Shown in pieces: positions 1 through 7,184 of a stretch of DNA of 52,129 bases; positions within the stretch are counted from its first letter, which is position 1, and each line of letters starts with the position of its first letter. Below the pieces are notes generated by a model that saw only the letters and a program-made list of their open reading frames with translations, was not told the DNA's origin and did not search any database. Made by a program: the position numbers and the translations under genes. The stretch is from Firmicutes bacterium UBA4049 (GTDB taxonomy: Bacteria > Bacillota > Desulfotomaculia > Desulfotomaculales > Nap2-2B): positions 1 through 52,129 of the forward strand of contig DFZT01000046.1 in assembly GCA_002382755.1 (NCBI GenBank). Direction: 5' to 3'.

Positions 1-1
1 T

Positions 2-166
2 CGCTTTCTTGAAATAGCCTTCGGTTCCGCAAGGGAACTGCATTACCAGTTCGGCTTGGCCAGCCGCTTGGGTTATACAAATGAGTTGGATGTTCCCGAA
101 TGCGACTCGAAAATGGCGGAGACCGAGAAGGTTCTGAGCGCCTTGATTCGGTCAATGCGTGACTAA
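2..166 (+). CDS. four-helix bundle protein, C-terminal part (gene truncated by window edge)
   Basis: Reading from base 2 gives 54 codons and a TAA stop. The peptide contains EIAFGSARELHYQFGLASRL, followed by a Leu-rich amphipathic helix that ends SALIRSMRD. This matches the C-terminal half of the small (about 120 aa) four-helix-bundle proteins related to those encoded in 23S rRNA intervening sequences (TIGR02436/PF05635). Their biochemical function is unknown. The start lies outside the window. The gene is isolated: a heptamer tandem repeat follows the stop directly and the next gene starts about 290 bases later. The family call is by recognition of the helix pattern. Confidence 0.75.
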   Translation, partial: RFLEIAFGSARELHYQFGLASRLGYTNELDVPECDSKMAETEKVLSALIRSMRD

Positions 167-194
167 CAGCCTACAGCCTACAGCCTACAGCCTA
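167..194. repeat. 4 x 7-bp tandem repeat CAGCCTA
   Basis: Four perfect head-to-tail copies of CAGCCTA begin at the base after the stop codon of the four-helix-bundle gene. No function is evident. Other heptamer arrays of different sequence follow fsa near 49.27 kb. Confidence 0.9.
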
Positions 195-454
195 AACAAC
201 CTGAGTAGTAACGAATTTTTTCTAATAATACTATAAAAAAATGCAAAACGAAGTTGTTGCTGTTCTCTCCCATTTTTCAAATAAGCCGCAGTATTGGCCT
301 CTGTTCCTTTTGAGAAGGAAAATACGGTTCTGCCGGCGAATAAAAATAATAAAGAGGATTGATTTGCCTGTATTGCAATAGAATAACAGGGGCTGGCTGC
401 AGGCTATGGAAAGAACAAAATGAACAGGAAGTTAATAAGCAAGGAGGCTGGAAT
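195..454. other. intergenic region before the crotonase gene
   Basis: AT-rich and without a credible gene. A small inverted repeat lies at 367-390 (arms CCTGT and ACAGG around a central ATTGCAAT palindrome). It could be an operator or hairpin for the downstream gene, but nothing else supports that. No clear sigma-A promoter was found. Confidence 0.35.
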
Positions 455-1315
455 ATGGGTTGGGCTGATTGGGAATTGGCGGAAGGGAACAACTTTAAGG
501 ACATTATTTATGAAAAAAAGTATCACCAGGAACTGGAGGGCGGGGTGGCAAGAATTACAATTAACCGTCCGCAAAAGCTGAACGCGCTGACAGCCGACAC
601 AATGGATGAGCTGTTCCATGCCTTTTATGAGGCAAACCATGACCAAACCGTTGGTGTAATTGTGCTTGCAGGTTCGGGAGACAAGGCGTTTTGTACTGGC
701 GGGGATGTTGTATGGGAGGAAAAGGAACTGAGAACGCAGGTTTACTGGAGGTATCCTCCCCCCCAGATTATAAGGATGTCGAGAAAACCCGTTATTGCCG
801 CCGTCAAGGGGTATTGTATGGGGATGGGCAACTGCCTGGCTTACTTCAGCGATTTTACAATTGCCGCCGAGAACGCTGTTTTTGCCCAGGGCGGGCCGCG
901 TGTGGCCAACCCTGTCGACGGCTATGTCGTGGCTTATCTGGTCAGCGTAGTCGGGGCTAAAAAAGCACGTGAGATTTATATGCTCTGCCGGAGGTACACA
1001 GCTCAGGAAGCGCTTGAAATGAAATTGGTCAATACCGTAGTTCCCGTTGAAAAAATTGAGTCGGAAGTCGATAAATGGTGTGAAGAAATACTAGCCCTCA
1101 GCCCGGGATGCATAGAAGTACTGAAGGCCACTTTTGACATGGAAATAGACTATATGGCGGGTTCATACGGGCAACTTGCCAGATTGATGTTTCCAGACTG
1201 GTTTACCAGCCTGGAAGCAAAAGAAGGCCCGAGGGCATTCCTGGAAAAAAGGAAGCCGAATTTCTGGAAAATCCGCAAGGACGAGTTGAAAAACAAGGAA
1301 AAAAGCAACCTGTAA
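455..1315 (+). CDS. enoyl-CoA hydratase/isomerase (crotonase) family protein, BadI/MenB-like
   Basis: 286 aa. ATG 455 was chosen because AAGGAGG lies at 441-447, 7 nt upstream; a longer in-frame reading from 359 has no ribosome site. Crotonase features are visible: ITINRPQKLNAL near residue 34, oxyanion-hole segments CTGGD (80-84) and GYCMGMGN (119-126), and the C-terminal EKRKPNFWK typical of MenB (1,4-dihydroxy-2-naphthoyl-CoA synthase) and BadI (2-ketocyclohexanecarboxyl-CoA hydrolase). The whole protein reads most like BadI/MenB, enzymes that form or open rings on CoA thioesters. However, the Ser-x-Asp of their active-site loop is replaced by Asn-Pro-Val, with an Asp one residue later (D155). 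The substrate is therefore open. The gene stands alone, with no other acyl-CoA genes nearby. Confidence 0.8.
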   Translation: MGWADWELAEGNNFKDIIYEKKYHQELEGGVARITINRPQKLNALTADTMDELFHAFYEANHDQTVGVIVLAGSGDKAFCTGGDVVWEEKELRTQVYWRYPPPQIIRMSRKPVIAAVKGYCMGMGNCLAYFSDFTIAAENAVFAQGGPRVANPVDGYVVAYLVSVVGAKKAREIYMLCRRYTAQEALEMKLVNTVVPVEKIESEVDKWCEEILALSPGCIEVLKATFDMEIDYMAGSYGQLARLMFPDWFTSLEAKEGPRAFLEKRKPNFWKIRKDELKNKEKSNL

Positions 1316-1358
1316 ATCTATCTGCGGACGGGCAGGGCCATTTGCGCCCCGCCAGTTG

Positions 1359-1388
1359 TTGAAATTATTCTACGGGATGTTCTAAAAT
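1359..1388 (+). promoter_or_regulatory. probable sigma-A promoter for proA
   Basis: -35 TTGAAA (1359-1364) and -10 TAAAAT (1383-1388), spacer 18 bp, about 75 bp before the proA start. Position and match are reasonable; there is no experimental support. Confidence 0.5.
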
Positions 1389-1463
1389 AATATTGATTTA
1401 GAGGTCCTTTTCGTTTCTTGAAATCTGTTTTATTTTTTAGATCAGGGAAGGACGGAGAGTTTT

Positions 1464-2759
1464 TTGGCTATAAATGAATTAGCCCGGCAGGTAAAAGAAG
1501 CGTCTATTGATTTAGCGGCCATGAGCGCTGATCAGAAAAACAGGGCTTTAGCTAAAATTGCCGAAGCTTTAACAGAACACCGGGATGAAATCATCGGAGC
1601 TAACCGGGAGGACTTAACCAGAAGCGAGAGTGAACAGCTTTCCGAACCGCTCTTAAAAAGGCTTAAGTTCGATGAAGCAAAGATCAGCGATGTGGTTGAG
1701 GGAATCCACAGCCTGATCAATCTGGAAGACCCTATTGGAATAACACTGCTTTCAACAGAAATGGACGAAGGCCTGGAACTGTACAGAACTACCTGTCCAA
1801 TAGGAGTAATCGGTGTTATTTTTGAGTCCAGGCCGGATGCTTTAGTGCAGATTTCCACACTTTGCCTGAAAAGCGGAAACGGGGTGCTGCTGAAAGGGGG
1901 TTCGGAGTCGAAAGAAACCAACCGGATCCTCGCCGATGTTATTTCAAAAGCTACGGAAGAAGAGGGTATTCCCGGCAACTGGATAAAACTTCTGGAGACA
2001 AGATCTGATGTTAACGAGATGCTCAAGCTGGACGAGTATATAAACTTGATTATTCCCAGGGGTTCGAACGAATTTGTCAGATACATCATGGATAATTCTA
2101 GAATCTCCGTTCTAGGGCATGCTGACGGTATCTGCCACTGTTATGTCGATGATGAATTCGACATGGAAATGGCGGTAAAGGTTATACTGGATTCCAAAAC
2201 ACAGTATGTCGCGGTGTGCAATGCGGCGGAAACATTGCTGGTTAGCCAAAAAGCCGCTCCGGAGCTTTTGCCGGTTCTCAAGGAAGCCCTGGAGCAAAAA
2301 AAGGTTGAACTGTTTGGCTGCCCGAAAACCCGCGCAATTATAGACATTGCCGAAGCTACCGAGAAAGACTGGAAAACCGAATATCTTGATTATAAGTTGT
2401 CGGTAAGGGTAGTCGAAAATATCGACGAGGCGATTAATCATATCAATTATTATGGGTCCGGTCACACGGACAGTATCATTACGGCCAACAGGGAAAATGC
2501 AGCCAGGTTTATGGCCCTGGTTGATTCAGGCAATGTTTTTTGGAACTGTTCAACCCGCTTTAGCGACGGCTTTCGCTACGGGTTTGGCGCAGAGGTTGGG
2601 ATAAGCACAAGCAAAATCCATGCCAGGGGACCGGTCGGCTTGGAGGGGCTGGTAATCTACAAATATAAACTGATTGGAAACGGCCAAATTGTTGCGGAGT
2701 ACGCAAACAAAGAAAAAACGTTTAAGCACAGAAAATTGAATAAACAATGCCCTTTATGA
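1464..2759 (+). CDS. proA: gamma-glutamyl phosphate reductase (glutamate-5-semialdehyde dehydrogenase)
   Basis: 431 aa, TTG start with the purine-rich site GGAAGGACGGAG upstream. The enzyme reduces glutamyl-5-phosphate with NADPH to glutamate semialdehyde, the second step of proline synthesis, in the cytoplasm. The catalytic Cys is visible in QYVAVCNAAETLLV, and the family signature STRFSDGF...HARGPVGLEGL lies near the C-terminus. Several stretches (VLGHADGICHCYVD, SDGFRYGFGAEVG) resemble the reductase half of eukaryotic P5CS more than E. coli ProA, so it probably belongs to that ProA subgroup. No proB (glutamate kinase) lies next to it, unlike most proBA operons. It has its own promoter and a strong downstream hairpin, so it is probably monocistronic. 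Confidence 0.95.
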   Translation: MAINELARQVKEASIDLAAMSADQKNRALAKIAEALTEHRDEIIGANREDLTRSESEQLSEPLLKRLKFDEAKISDVVEGIHSLINLEDPIGITLLSTEMDEGLELYRTTCPIGVIGVIFESRPDALVQISTLCLKSGNGVLLKGGSESKETNRILADVISKATEEEGIPGNWIKLLETRSDVNEMLKLDEYINLIIPRGSNEFVRYIMDNSRISVLGHADGICHCYVDDEFDMEMAVKVILDSKTQYVAVCNAAETLLVSQKAAPELLPVLKEALEQKKVELFGCPKTRAIIDIAEATEKDWKTEYLDYKLSVRVVENIDEAINHINYYGSGHTDSIITANRENAARFMALVDSGNVFWNCSTRFSDGFRYGFGAEVGISTSKIHARGPVGLEGLVIYKYKLIGNGQIVAEYANKEKTFKHRKLNKQCPL

Positions 2760-2791
2760 AGCCGTTATATTAAGGAGCTAATCAAAATGTT

Positions 2792-2816
2792 GTGAGTCAG
2801 GTTTTTCCTGACTCAC
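2792..2816. terminator. hairpin terminator between convergent proA and sodC
   Basis: Perfect 10-bp stem GTGAGTCAGG/CCTGACTCAC around a TTTTT loop, followed by ATTTATT. The tail is only moderately U-rich. It lies between convergent genes and could serve both directions. Confidence 0.75.
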
Positions 2817-2869
2817 ATTTATTAAAAGGGGAAAAGGGAATAACCAGTTTCCCCAAAAAGTTTTTTGCG

Positions 2870-3535
2870 TCAGGCTTTTTCAATAACACCACAGGCCAGC
2901 CTTTTTCCGGAATTTCCCGCCGGCTGGGTTCTGTAATCATCGGGATTTTCGTGAATAATAACTGATTTTTCCACTATCTGATCTGGTTTGAAAGCGTTTG
3001 TATAAAAGCACATTTTTGAGTAGCCGTTATTTGAGAAGAGAACGGGAAAATCCCCGGCATGGTTTCCATGGGTCTGGTTGGTCGGGTTCCAATGTTCACC
3101 CGCAGCCTGGAACGGATTTTGCGGATCTCCAACCTCGCAGTTGCCGAACTCGTGAATGTGAAATCCATGCGGGCCCACCGGAGACTGGCCTCCGTTCGCG
3201 GGCTGATAGGGAGGCAATCCGTTTACTTCCACGCACACCCAGGTTCCGCTTTGGAGATTTTGAAATTGCACCGTGCCGTTAATCTGCGGCCTGAGCGGCC
3301 CGCCTTTGATTCTGGCAATAACCCCTGTATTAGCCGCCGCATTTTCATTAGCAGGAGGGTCGTTTTTCATAGGAAGACAAATTGTCTGTCCGATTTGCAG
3401 GTTATTGCTGTCCACTCCCGGATTGGATTCAAGAATTTTTCCTACAGAAGTATTATATTGTTGAGCCAGTTTAAAAAATGTATCCCCTTGTTTTATTATA
3501 TAAGGAGATGTTCCTGAAGGACATTTCCCGGCCAT
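2870..3535 (-). CDS. sodC: LysM domain-Cu/Zn superoxide dismutase fusion
   Basis: 221 aa. The start is one of two adjacent ATGs (codons beginning at 3538 and 3535), 3 and 6 nt from GAGGTG; the second has the better spacing. Residues ~10-56 form a LysM domain (YIIKQGDTFFKLAQQYNTSV...IGQTICLP), a peptidoglycan/chitin-binding fold. After a short Pro/Asn/Ala linker comes a complete Cu/Zn SOD domain: FHIHEFGNC (two Cu His), AGEHWNP (bridging His), HGNHAGDFPVL (Zn His and Asp), VIIHENPDD (Cu His), GNSGKRLACGVI (active-site Arg and disulfide Cys). All metal ligands appear present, so dismutation of superoxide is expected. There is no signal peptide or lipobox, unlike secreted SodC/YojM. That arrangement resembles mother-cell-made LysM spore-coat proteins such as SafA, so spore localisation is an inference. 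Confidence 0.88.
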   Translation of the reverse strand: MAGKCPSGTSPYIIKQGDTFFKLAQQYNTSVGKILESNPGVDSNNLQIGQTICLPMKNDPPANENAAANTGVIARIKGGPLRPQINGTVQFQNLQSGTWVCVEVNGLPPYQPANGGQSPVGPHGFHIHEFGNCEVGDPQNPFQAAGEHWNPTNQTHGNHAGDFPVLFSNNGYSKMCFYTNAFKPDQIVEKSVIIHENPDDYRTQPAGNSGKRLACGVIEKA

Positions 3536-3638
3536 CATGATCACCTCTTTATTAAGCTGCAATATAATATTCATAAAAATGCCAGACTGTTCTCCTGTTT
3601 CCACATTTTCCACATTTTTATTATTGTTCTTTTGTTAA

Positions 3639-4013
3639 CTGGTCAGTAAAAAGTATTTTCTTCAAAGCCCTCAAAGTGTAAAAAGTTTTTATGCAGAAAA
3701 GGACAGGCTTGAAAAATTGGGAGACAAACAGCTTTTCTCTGAGTTCCTGCCTTATGCAATCGCGCTTGACATAACGAACAACTGGGCCGAGGCATTTGAG
3801 GGTATCTGCCAGGAAAAACCTGACTGGTATGTTCCGCATGGCGGAATTGGAGTGTTTCATCCATACATGTTCAGCACGGCAGTAAGCTCTATGGCAGCAA
3901 GTGTTGGATCGGCCATGTTCTTAGCTCCCAGAGGAAGCGGTTCAGAGAGCGGCGGCTTTGGCGGCGGCTTTTCCGGCGGCGGTTTTGGAGGCGGCGGGGG
4001 AAGAAGCTGGTAA
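3639..4013 (+). pseudogene. C-terminal remnant of a DUF2207-type membrane protein gene
   Basis: An open frame from 3639 (after a TAA at 3636) to the TAA at 4011. From about 3687 it reads AEKDRLEKLGDKQLFSEFLP, then YAIALDITNNWAEAFEGI, and ends in a Gly/Ser-rich tail (GGGFSGGGFGGGGGRSW). That is the characteristic C-terminus of DUF2207 (YciQ-type) predicted membrane proteins, which are normally 500-650 aa with several membrane segments. The N-terminal extracellular domain and most of the transmembrane part are missing, no convincing ribosome site precedes it, and the preceding bases belong to the divergent sodC upstream region. It is best read as a truncated, probably non-functional remnant. 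Confidence 0.7.
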
Positions 4014-4190
4014 AAACTAGACGAGCAATTCTATAATATCTTTATCCCGGATTATATATTCCTTGGGTACGCTCTGACCGGGAAAGCTGGCGGAACCCCG
4101 GATTCGCGCGCCCGCTTAGAAACCTCCAGTTGCCAGTCTAATAATAATTGTCTTTATCCCATCTAGAGGAGCTTTAAAGCTGGCTGCTCA
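4014..4190. other. non-coding stretch between two gene remnants
   Basis: No intact gene. The minus strand has a short open tail of about 32 codons ending at the CTA near 4018 (VPKEYIIRDKDIIELLV) that could be another decayed gene end. I could not assign it to a family. Confidence 0.3.
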
Positions 4191-4490
4191 CTAATGAATT
4201 GCCTTTTTCTTAAACCTGCCCCCGTAAATTTCATGAACGTGACTTATCGTCACAAATGCATTTTGGTCAATTTCTTTACAATCGCTTTTGACTTGGAGAT
4301 TTCAAGACGCGTTATAATTGAATATTAAATATTTTTAGGTTCGCCTGAATAACCACCTTTCCCCTCCAGGATTGTAGCTCTCCTGCCTAAGCGGGCTATG
4401 ATCACTTCAGCTATTTCCTAAAACAATCCCGCCAAAAACTGAGGCCAGCGGAAGGTCCTGCGTTACCGCCGTAACCGTTATACAACAAAA
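4191..4490 (-). pseudogene. decayed YitT/DUF2179 family membrane protein gene (C-terminal half)
   Basis: Reading the minus strand in shifting frames recovers consecutive YitT-family blocks: TAVTQDLPLASVFGGIVLG (ending at a stop), then RRATILEGKGGYSGEP, an in-frame TAA, YSIITRLEISKSKAIV, and after a frameshift KEIDQNAFVTISHVHEIYGG followed by RFKKKAIH and a stop at 4191-4193. The order and spacing match the last transmembrane part and the cytoplasmic DUF2179 domain of YitT proteins (about 280 aa). Part of the transmembrane region is deleted. At least two stops and one frameshift break it, so it is a clear pseudogene. Exact edges are uncertain. Confidence 0.75.
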
Positions 4491-4571
4491 TAATCAGTTT
4501 TTCGCACCTTAACCCCTTTATAAAAGCAGGGTGGAAGTATTGGAGCAATATGGAAATCTTTTTAAGATAAA

Positions 4572-4597
4572 AAAAGGGGCTTTAAAAACCCTCTCTT
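4572..4597 (-). terminator. likely terminator of the FmdB gene
   Basis: On the minus strand AGAGGG and CCCTTT can pair (one G-U) across a short AT loop, followed by a long T run, about 60 bases after the FmdB stop. The stem is short, so support is moderate. Confidence 0.45.
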
Positions 4598-4657
4598 AGA
4601 TCAAAATTCCTTTTGCAATTCGATGAGGAGTCCGCCCCCGGACTCTTTAAGCGCCTA

Positions 4658-4831
4658 TCATCCGCCGGGCGCGCTGGTAGTGGGGCTGATGTTAATAACT
4701 TTACGCTTGCTTGCCTGCTGCTCGACTTCAGTGCTTTTACAGGAAGGGCAGGTTACTTGTCTTTCCTTATCGGATACAAGATCTTTAAAGGTATGTCCGC
4801 AATTCCCGCATTTAAAAGTATAAACTGGCAT
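4658..4831 (-). CDS. FmdB-family zinc-ribbon protein
   Basis: 57 aa. ATG 4831 is chosen because GAGGTG lies 6 nt upstream; an in-frame GTG nine bases earlier is part of that ribosome site. The N-terminus MPVYTFKCGNCGHTF and a second CPSCKS pair form the four-Cys zinc ribbon typical of the FmdB/CxxC family, small putative regulators with no firmly established role. The tail is short and basic (SKRKV). It is alone on its strand, between the YitT remnant and the DUF2512 gene, with a likely terminator behind it. Confidence 0.85.
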   Translation of the reverse strand: MPVYTFKCGNCGHTFKDLVSDKERQVTCPSCKSTEVEQQASKRKVINISPTTSAPGG

Positions 4832-4925
4832 TTCCCACACCTCGCTTTCTTAAATTATTTATAAAAAAATAAGAGGAATAAATAAATTCTAAAAAAGTTT
4901 TTTACCTCCATAGAGAGCATTTTTA

Positions 4926-5291
4926 CTATAGCTCATCCCGGGGATCCTTCACTGTTTTATTTGAGTTAATCAACCATGAATGCTGAAAAATTTCGGTCAC
5001 TGTAAAAAGCAGCGCTGTAAATATTGCTCCCGCGAAACTTATACTCAGTCCCTTCATAAAAAATTGAACGATAAATATGATCAGGGTGGCGGCAACAAAA
5101 TCAATTGCCGTGCTAATCCACAATGCCCCAGGTTTTAAAATATAGAGTTCCATTGTATGTGCGGCTGCCGCAAGGATAAGCCCGATTATAACTGGTTGAT
5201 AAAGCGCTGTAAAACTCACTTGCCTGAAAAAAACACCCGCAATGTAGACTATCAAGGGGCAGACGATAATTTTTACTAAGAAACCCGACAT
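4926..5291 (-). CDS. DUF2512 (YndM-like) integral membrane protein
   Basis: 121 aa with about four hydrophobic helices (residues ~5-20, 30-50, 58-80, 84-105) and a charged C-terminus (NSNKTVKDPRDEL). The size and helix pattern match DUF2512, a small membrane protein family of spore-forming Firmicutes with no known function. ATG 5291 is preceded by AAGGAG. That ribosome site partly overlaps an inverted repeat that could limit translation (see 5296-5341). Neighbours (FmdB, acuA) are on the same strand, but the gaps suggest separate units. Confidence 0.7.
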   Translation of the reverse strand: MSGFLVKIIVCPLIVYIAGVFFRQVSFTALYQPVIIGLILAAAAHTMELYILKPGALWISTAIDFVAATLIIFIVQFFMKGLSISFAGAIFTALLFTVTEIFQHSWLINSNKTVKDPRDEL

Positions 5292-5295
5292 AAAA

Positions 5296-5341
5296 AAAGA
5301 TCTCCTTTTTGAAAATATAATTTTCCGTTTACGAGATCTTT
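5296..5341 (-). promoter_or_regulatory. inverted repeat overlapping the ribosome site of the DUF2512 gene
   Basis: Arms AAAGATCTC and GAGATCTTT (9 bp, perfect) are separated by 28 bases. On the minus strand the 3' arm overlaps the SD AAGGAG and ends 4 nt before the ATG. A small palindrome, GAAAAT-TAT-ATTTTC, lies in the loop. It may fold to mask initiation. Confidence 0.45.
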
Positions 5342-5429
5342 ATGCTGTTTATTAAGGATTATAAAAAGAAGGTTAGTAAAATAAATGAACTTTTTCCTTG
5401 ATACAAGTTAATGTCCAATGAAGAGATTT

Positions 5430-6053
5430 TTATTCAACAAGTGACTGCTGGTAGGCAAGTTCATCAATAGCTTTGACGTAAGCCTCATTCAGATTTTTTC
5501 CGATGCGGACTAAAAGCATATTAGCGGCATGTTCCAGTATTTCCGGATCATCGGTGTGCTTCCGCTTAAAACCTATACGGACATACATTTTAGTGAGCAT
5601 TTTTCTGTAATTCCAGAAGTTAAGCTTGGTTCCCTTTAAATCCCAGTGTTGATGGAATTCGTTGATTATTACAACATAATCTTCCATTACTTCATTTTTA
5701 AACGCTTCCTGAAGAAGAGCTGTGGCAATTCCCTTGCGCTGCCACTGTCTGCTTACTTCAATAGCGCCAAGTTCGAGAACGCGGGGGTGTCTGCTCCATC
5801 GGGAATACCGGCTGGGGTAATGGAAATTAAGGTACCCGATAATCGTCTGCCCTTGCCTGGCAATATAGACCAGCCCCTCCGGCAAGTCGGCTACAATCAT
5901 TAATGCCTCCTTTTGACGGGTCGGGTTTCTAAAATTGCTTAAATTTTCATCAATCGTCAAGGAGGCGATATATTCTCTTTCTACAGGGCCTTCAATAGCT
6001 ACCGGACCTCCGGGTGTATCAAATTCTATTTTATTCTTAAATTCAGCTGCCAA
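5430..6053 (-). CDS. acuA: AcuA-like protein acetyltransferase (GNAT)
   Basis: 207 aa, TTG start behind GTGGTGAT. The protein follows Bacillus AcuA end to end: an N-terminal VAIEGPVEREYIASLTIDE, then LPEGLVYIARQGQTIIGYLN, ELGAIEVSRQWQRKGIATAL (the acetyl-CoA-binding GNAT motif A), HQHWDLKGTKLNFWNYRKML and a C-terminal NMLLVRIGKNL. AcuA acetylates the active-site lysine of acetyl-CoA synthetase and thereby switches it off. In Bacillus it sits in acuABC beside acsA; here no acu or acs gene is adjacent, so the target is inferred from the family. It is divergent from rpsB. Confidence 0.85.
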   Translation of the reverse strand: MAAEFKNKIEFDTPGGPVAIEGPVEREYIASLTIDENLSNFRNPTRQKEALMIVADLPEGLVYIARQGQTIIGYLNFHYPSRYSRWSRHPRVLELGAIEVSRQWQRKGIATALLQEAFKNEVMEDYVVIINEFHQHWDLKGTKLNFWNYRKMLTKMYVRIGFKRKHTDDPEILEHAANMLLVRIGKNLNEAYVKAIDELAYQQSLVE

Positions 6054-6288
6054 ATATAATCACCACTCTTTATTATATCAAGTTTAACCTATTATTAAAT
6101 AGAAATATTCTGAAGAATCCTCTTAAATCCTTCTTTTTTCGAAAATATTTTTAAAAGTGACGGATTAATCAGACAGTATTCCAAACCGCAGCCCGGTTTT
6201 TTCATGGAGACAGATTAATAAAACAGCCCTGAAAAAGATTTATTAAGCCATTTTTAATATGCAAAAGGGGTTCTTTTGCTTCATTTCC
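6054..6288. other. divergent intergenic region acuA / rpsB, upstream part
   Basis: AT-rich, no gene or RNA recognised. It should hold the acuA promoter, but no clear match to a sigma-A consensus was found on the minus strand. Confidence 0.4.
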
Positions 6289-6317
6289 TTGCGTTGCCTA
6301 AAAGTTTATGTTAAAAT
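6289..6317 (+). promoter_or_regulatory. sigma-A promoter of the rpsB-tsf operon
   Basis: -35 TTGCGT (6289-6294) and -10 TAAAAT (6312-6317) with a 17-bp spacer. Transcription would start near 6324, giving a leader of about 115 nt before rpsB. Confidence 0.6.
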
Positions 6318-6323
6318 ACTTCC

Positions 6324-6437
6324 GGTGTTAAATACACACGCCTTTTGGATTTCCGGCAAGGTTGCCCCTTAAGCAGGGGGTTTGCCAGTAAAGATGACAG
6401 CGGCGGAGGTTAAAAACCATAGGGGGGAGGTGGACTA
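6324..6437 (+). promoter_or_regulatory. structured rpsB 5' leader (possible S2 autoregulatory site)
   Basis: The leader can form a two-part hairpin at 6355-6386: GGCAA/TTGCC enclosing CCCCT/AGGGG. It is followed by a purine-rich ribosome site (GGGGGGAGGTGG) directly before the TTG start. Many bacteria control rpsB through a leader bound by S2; whether this one does is inferred only from position and structure. Confidence 0.45.
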
Positions 6438-7142
6438 TTGGCTATAATTTCAATGAAGCAGCTCTTGGAGGCAGGAGTGCACTTCGGTCATCAAACAAGG
6501 CGATGGAATCCTAAGATGGCTCCGTATATTTTTACAGACCGGAACGGCATCTATATTATAGATTTACAGAAGACGGTAAAAAAAATAGAAGAAGCTTATA
6601 ATTATGTAAAACAAGTTGCTGCAGACGGAGGAACTCTTCTTTTTGTGGGAACCAAAAAACAGGCGCAGGATGCGGTTAAAGAAGAGGCTGACAGATGCGG
6701 CATGTTTTATGTTAATCAGCGCTGGTTAGGCGGTATGCTGACCAACTTTCAGACAATCCGCGCCCGCATAGACCGTTTGCGCGAATTGGAGCAGATGGAA
6801 AATGACAATACCCTTGGATTGCTGCCCAAAAAAGAAGTTGCAGGCCTGATGCGGGAAAAAGAGAAGCTGCAGAAATCTGTTGGTGGTATTAAAGGTATGA
6901 AAAAGCCGCCCGACGCAATTTTCGTGATTGATCCCCGCAAAGAGAGAATTGCGATGGCAGAAGCGCGTAAATTGGAAATACCCATTGTGGCAGTTGTGGA
7001 TACAAACTGTGATCCGGAAGAAGTGGATTATGTTATTCCGGGGAATGATGACGCTATCCGTGCAGTCCGGTTATTGACCAGCAAAATGGCGGACGCCTAT
7101 TTGGAAGGCAAACAAGGGGAGCAACTGGCAGAAGCGCTTTAA
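6438..7142 (+). CDS. rpsB: 30S ribosomal protein S2
   Basis: 234 aa with TTG start behind GGGGGGAGGTGG. Family landmarks are the N-terminal [22 protein letters not shown] region, [26 protein letters not shown] and [14 protein letters not shown]...[10 protein letters not shown]. Length is normal for bacterial S2. It assembles late onto the 30S subunit and is needed with S1 for mRNA binding. It heads the conserved rpsB-tsf-pyrH-frr block. A leader hairpin precedes it and a weak attenuator-like hairpin separates it from tsf. Confidence 0.98.
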   Translation: MAIISMKQLLEAGVHFGHQTRRWNPKMAPYIFTDRNGIYIIDLQKTVKKIEEAYNYVKQVAADGGTLLFVGTKKQAQDAVKEEADRCGMFYVNQRWLGGMLTNFQTIRARIDRLRELEQMENDNTLGLLPKKEVAGLMREKEKLQKSVGGIKGMKKPPDAIFVIDPRKERIAMAEARKLEIPIVAVVDTNCDPEEVDYVIPGNDDAIRAVRLLTSKMADAYLEGKQGEQLAEAL

Positions 7143-7166
7143 TTCGGTATCAGTATGTTTTTTTGG

Positions 7167-7184
7167 GCGGGAGGGATCTCCTGC
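7167..7184 (+). terminator. weak hairpin between rpsB and tsf (possible attenuator)
   Basis: GCGGGAG/CTCCTGC (7 bp, one G-U) with a GGAT loop, followed by GTTTTAC. The short T tail suggests partial termination that would lower tsf relative to rpsB. Confidence 0.4.

Noticed and set aside
167..194. CRISPR-like array
   Set aside because: Heptamer units without spacers; no cas genes in the window.
359..454. Longer reading of the crotonase gene from base 359
   Set aside because: No ribosome site at 359, and the extra 32 residues do not resemble the family; AAGGAGG before ATG 455 decides the start.
1532..2089. 185-codon open frame on the minus strand inside proA
   Set aside because: Ser-rich antisense shadow without a ribosome site or family resemblance; proA codes on the other strand.
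3059..3517. 152-codon plus-strand frame antisense to sodC
   Set aside because: The minus strand encodes a complete Cu/Zn SOD with all ligands; the plus frame has no recognisable features.
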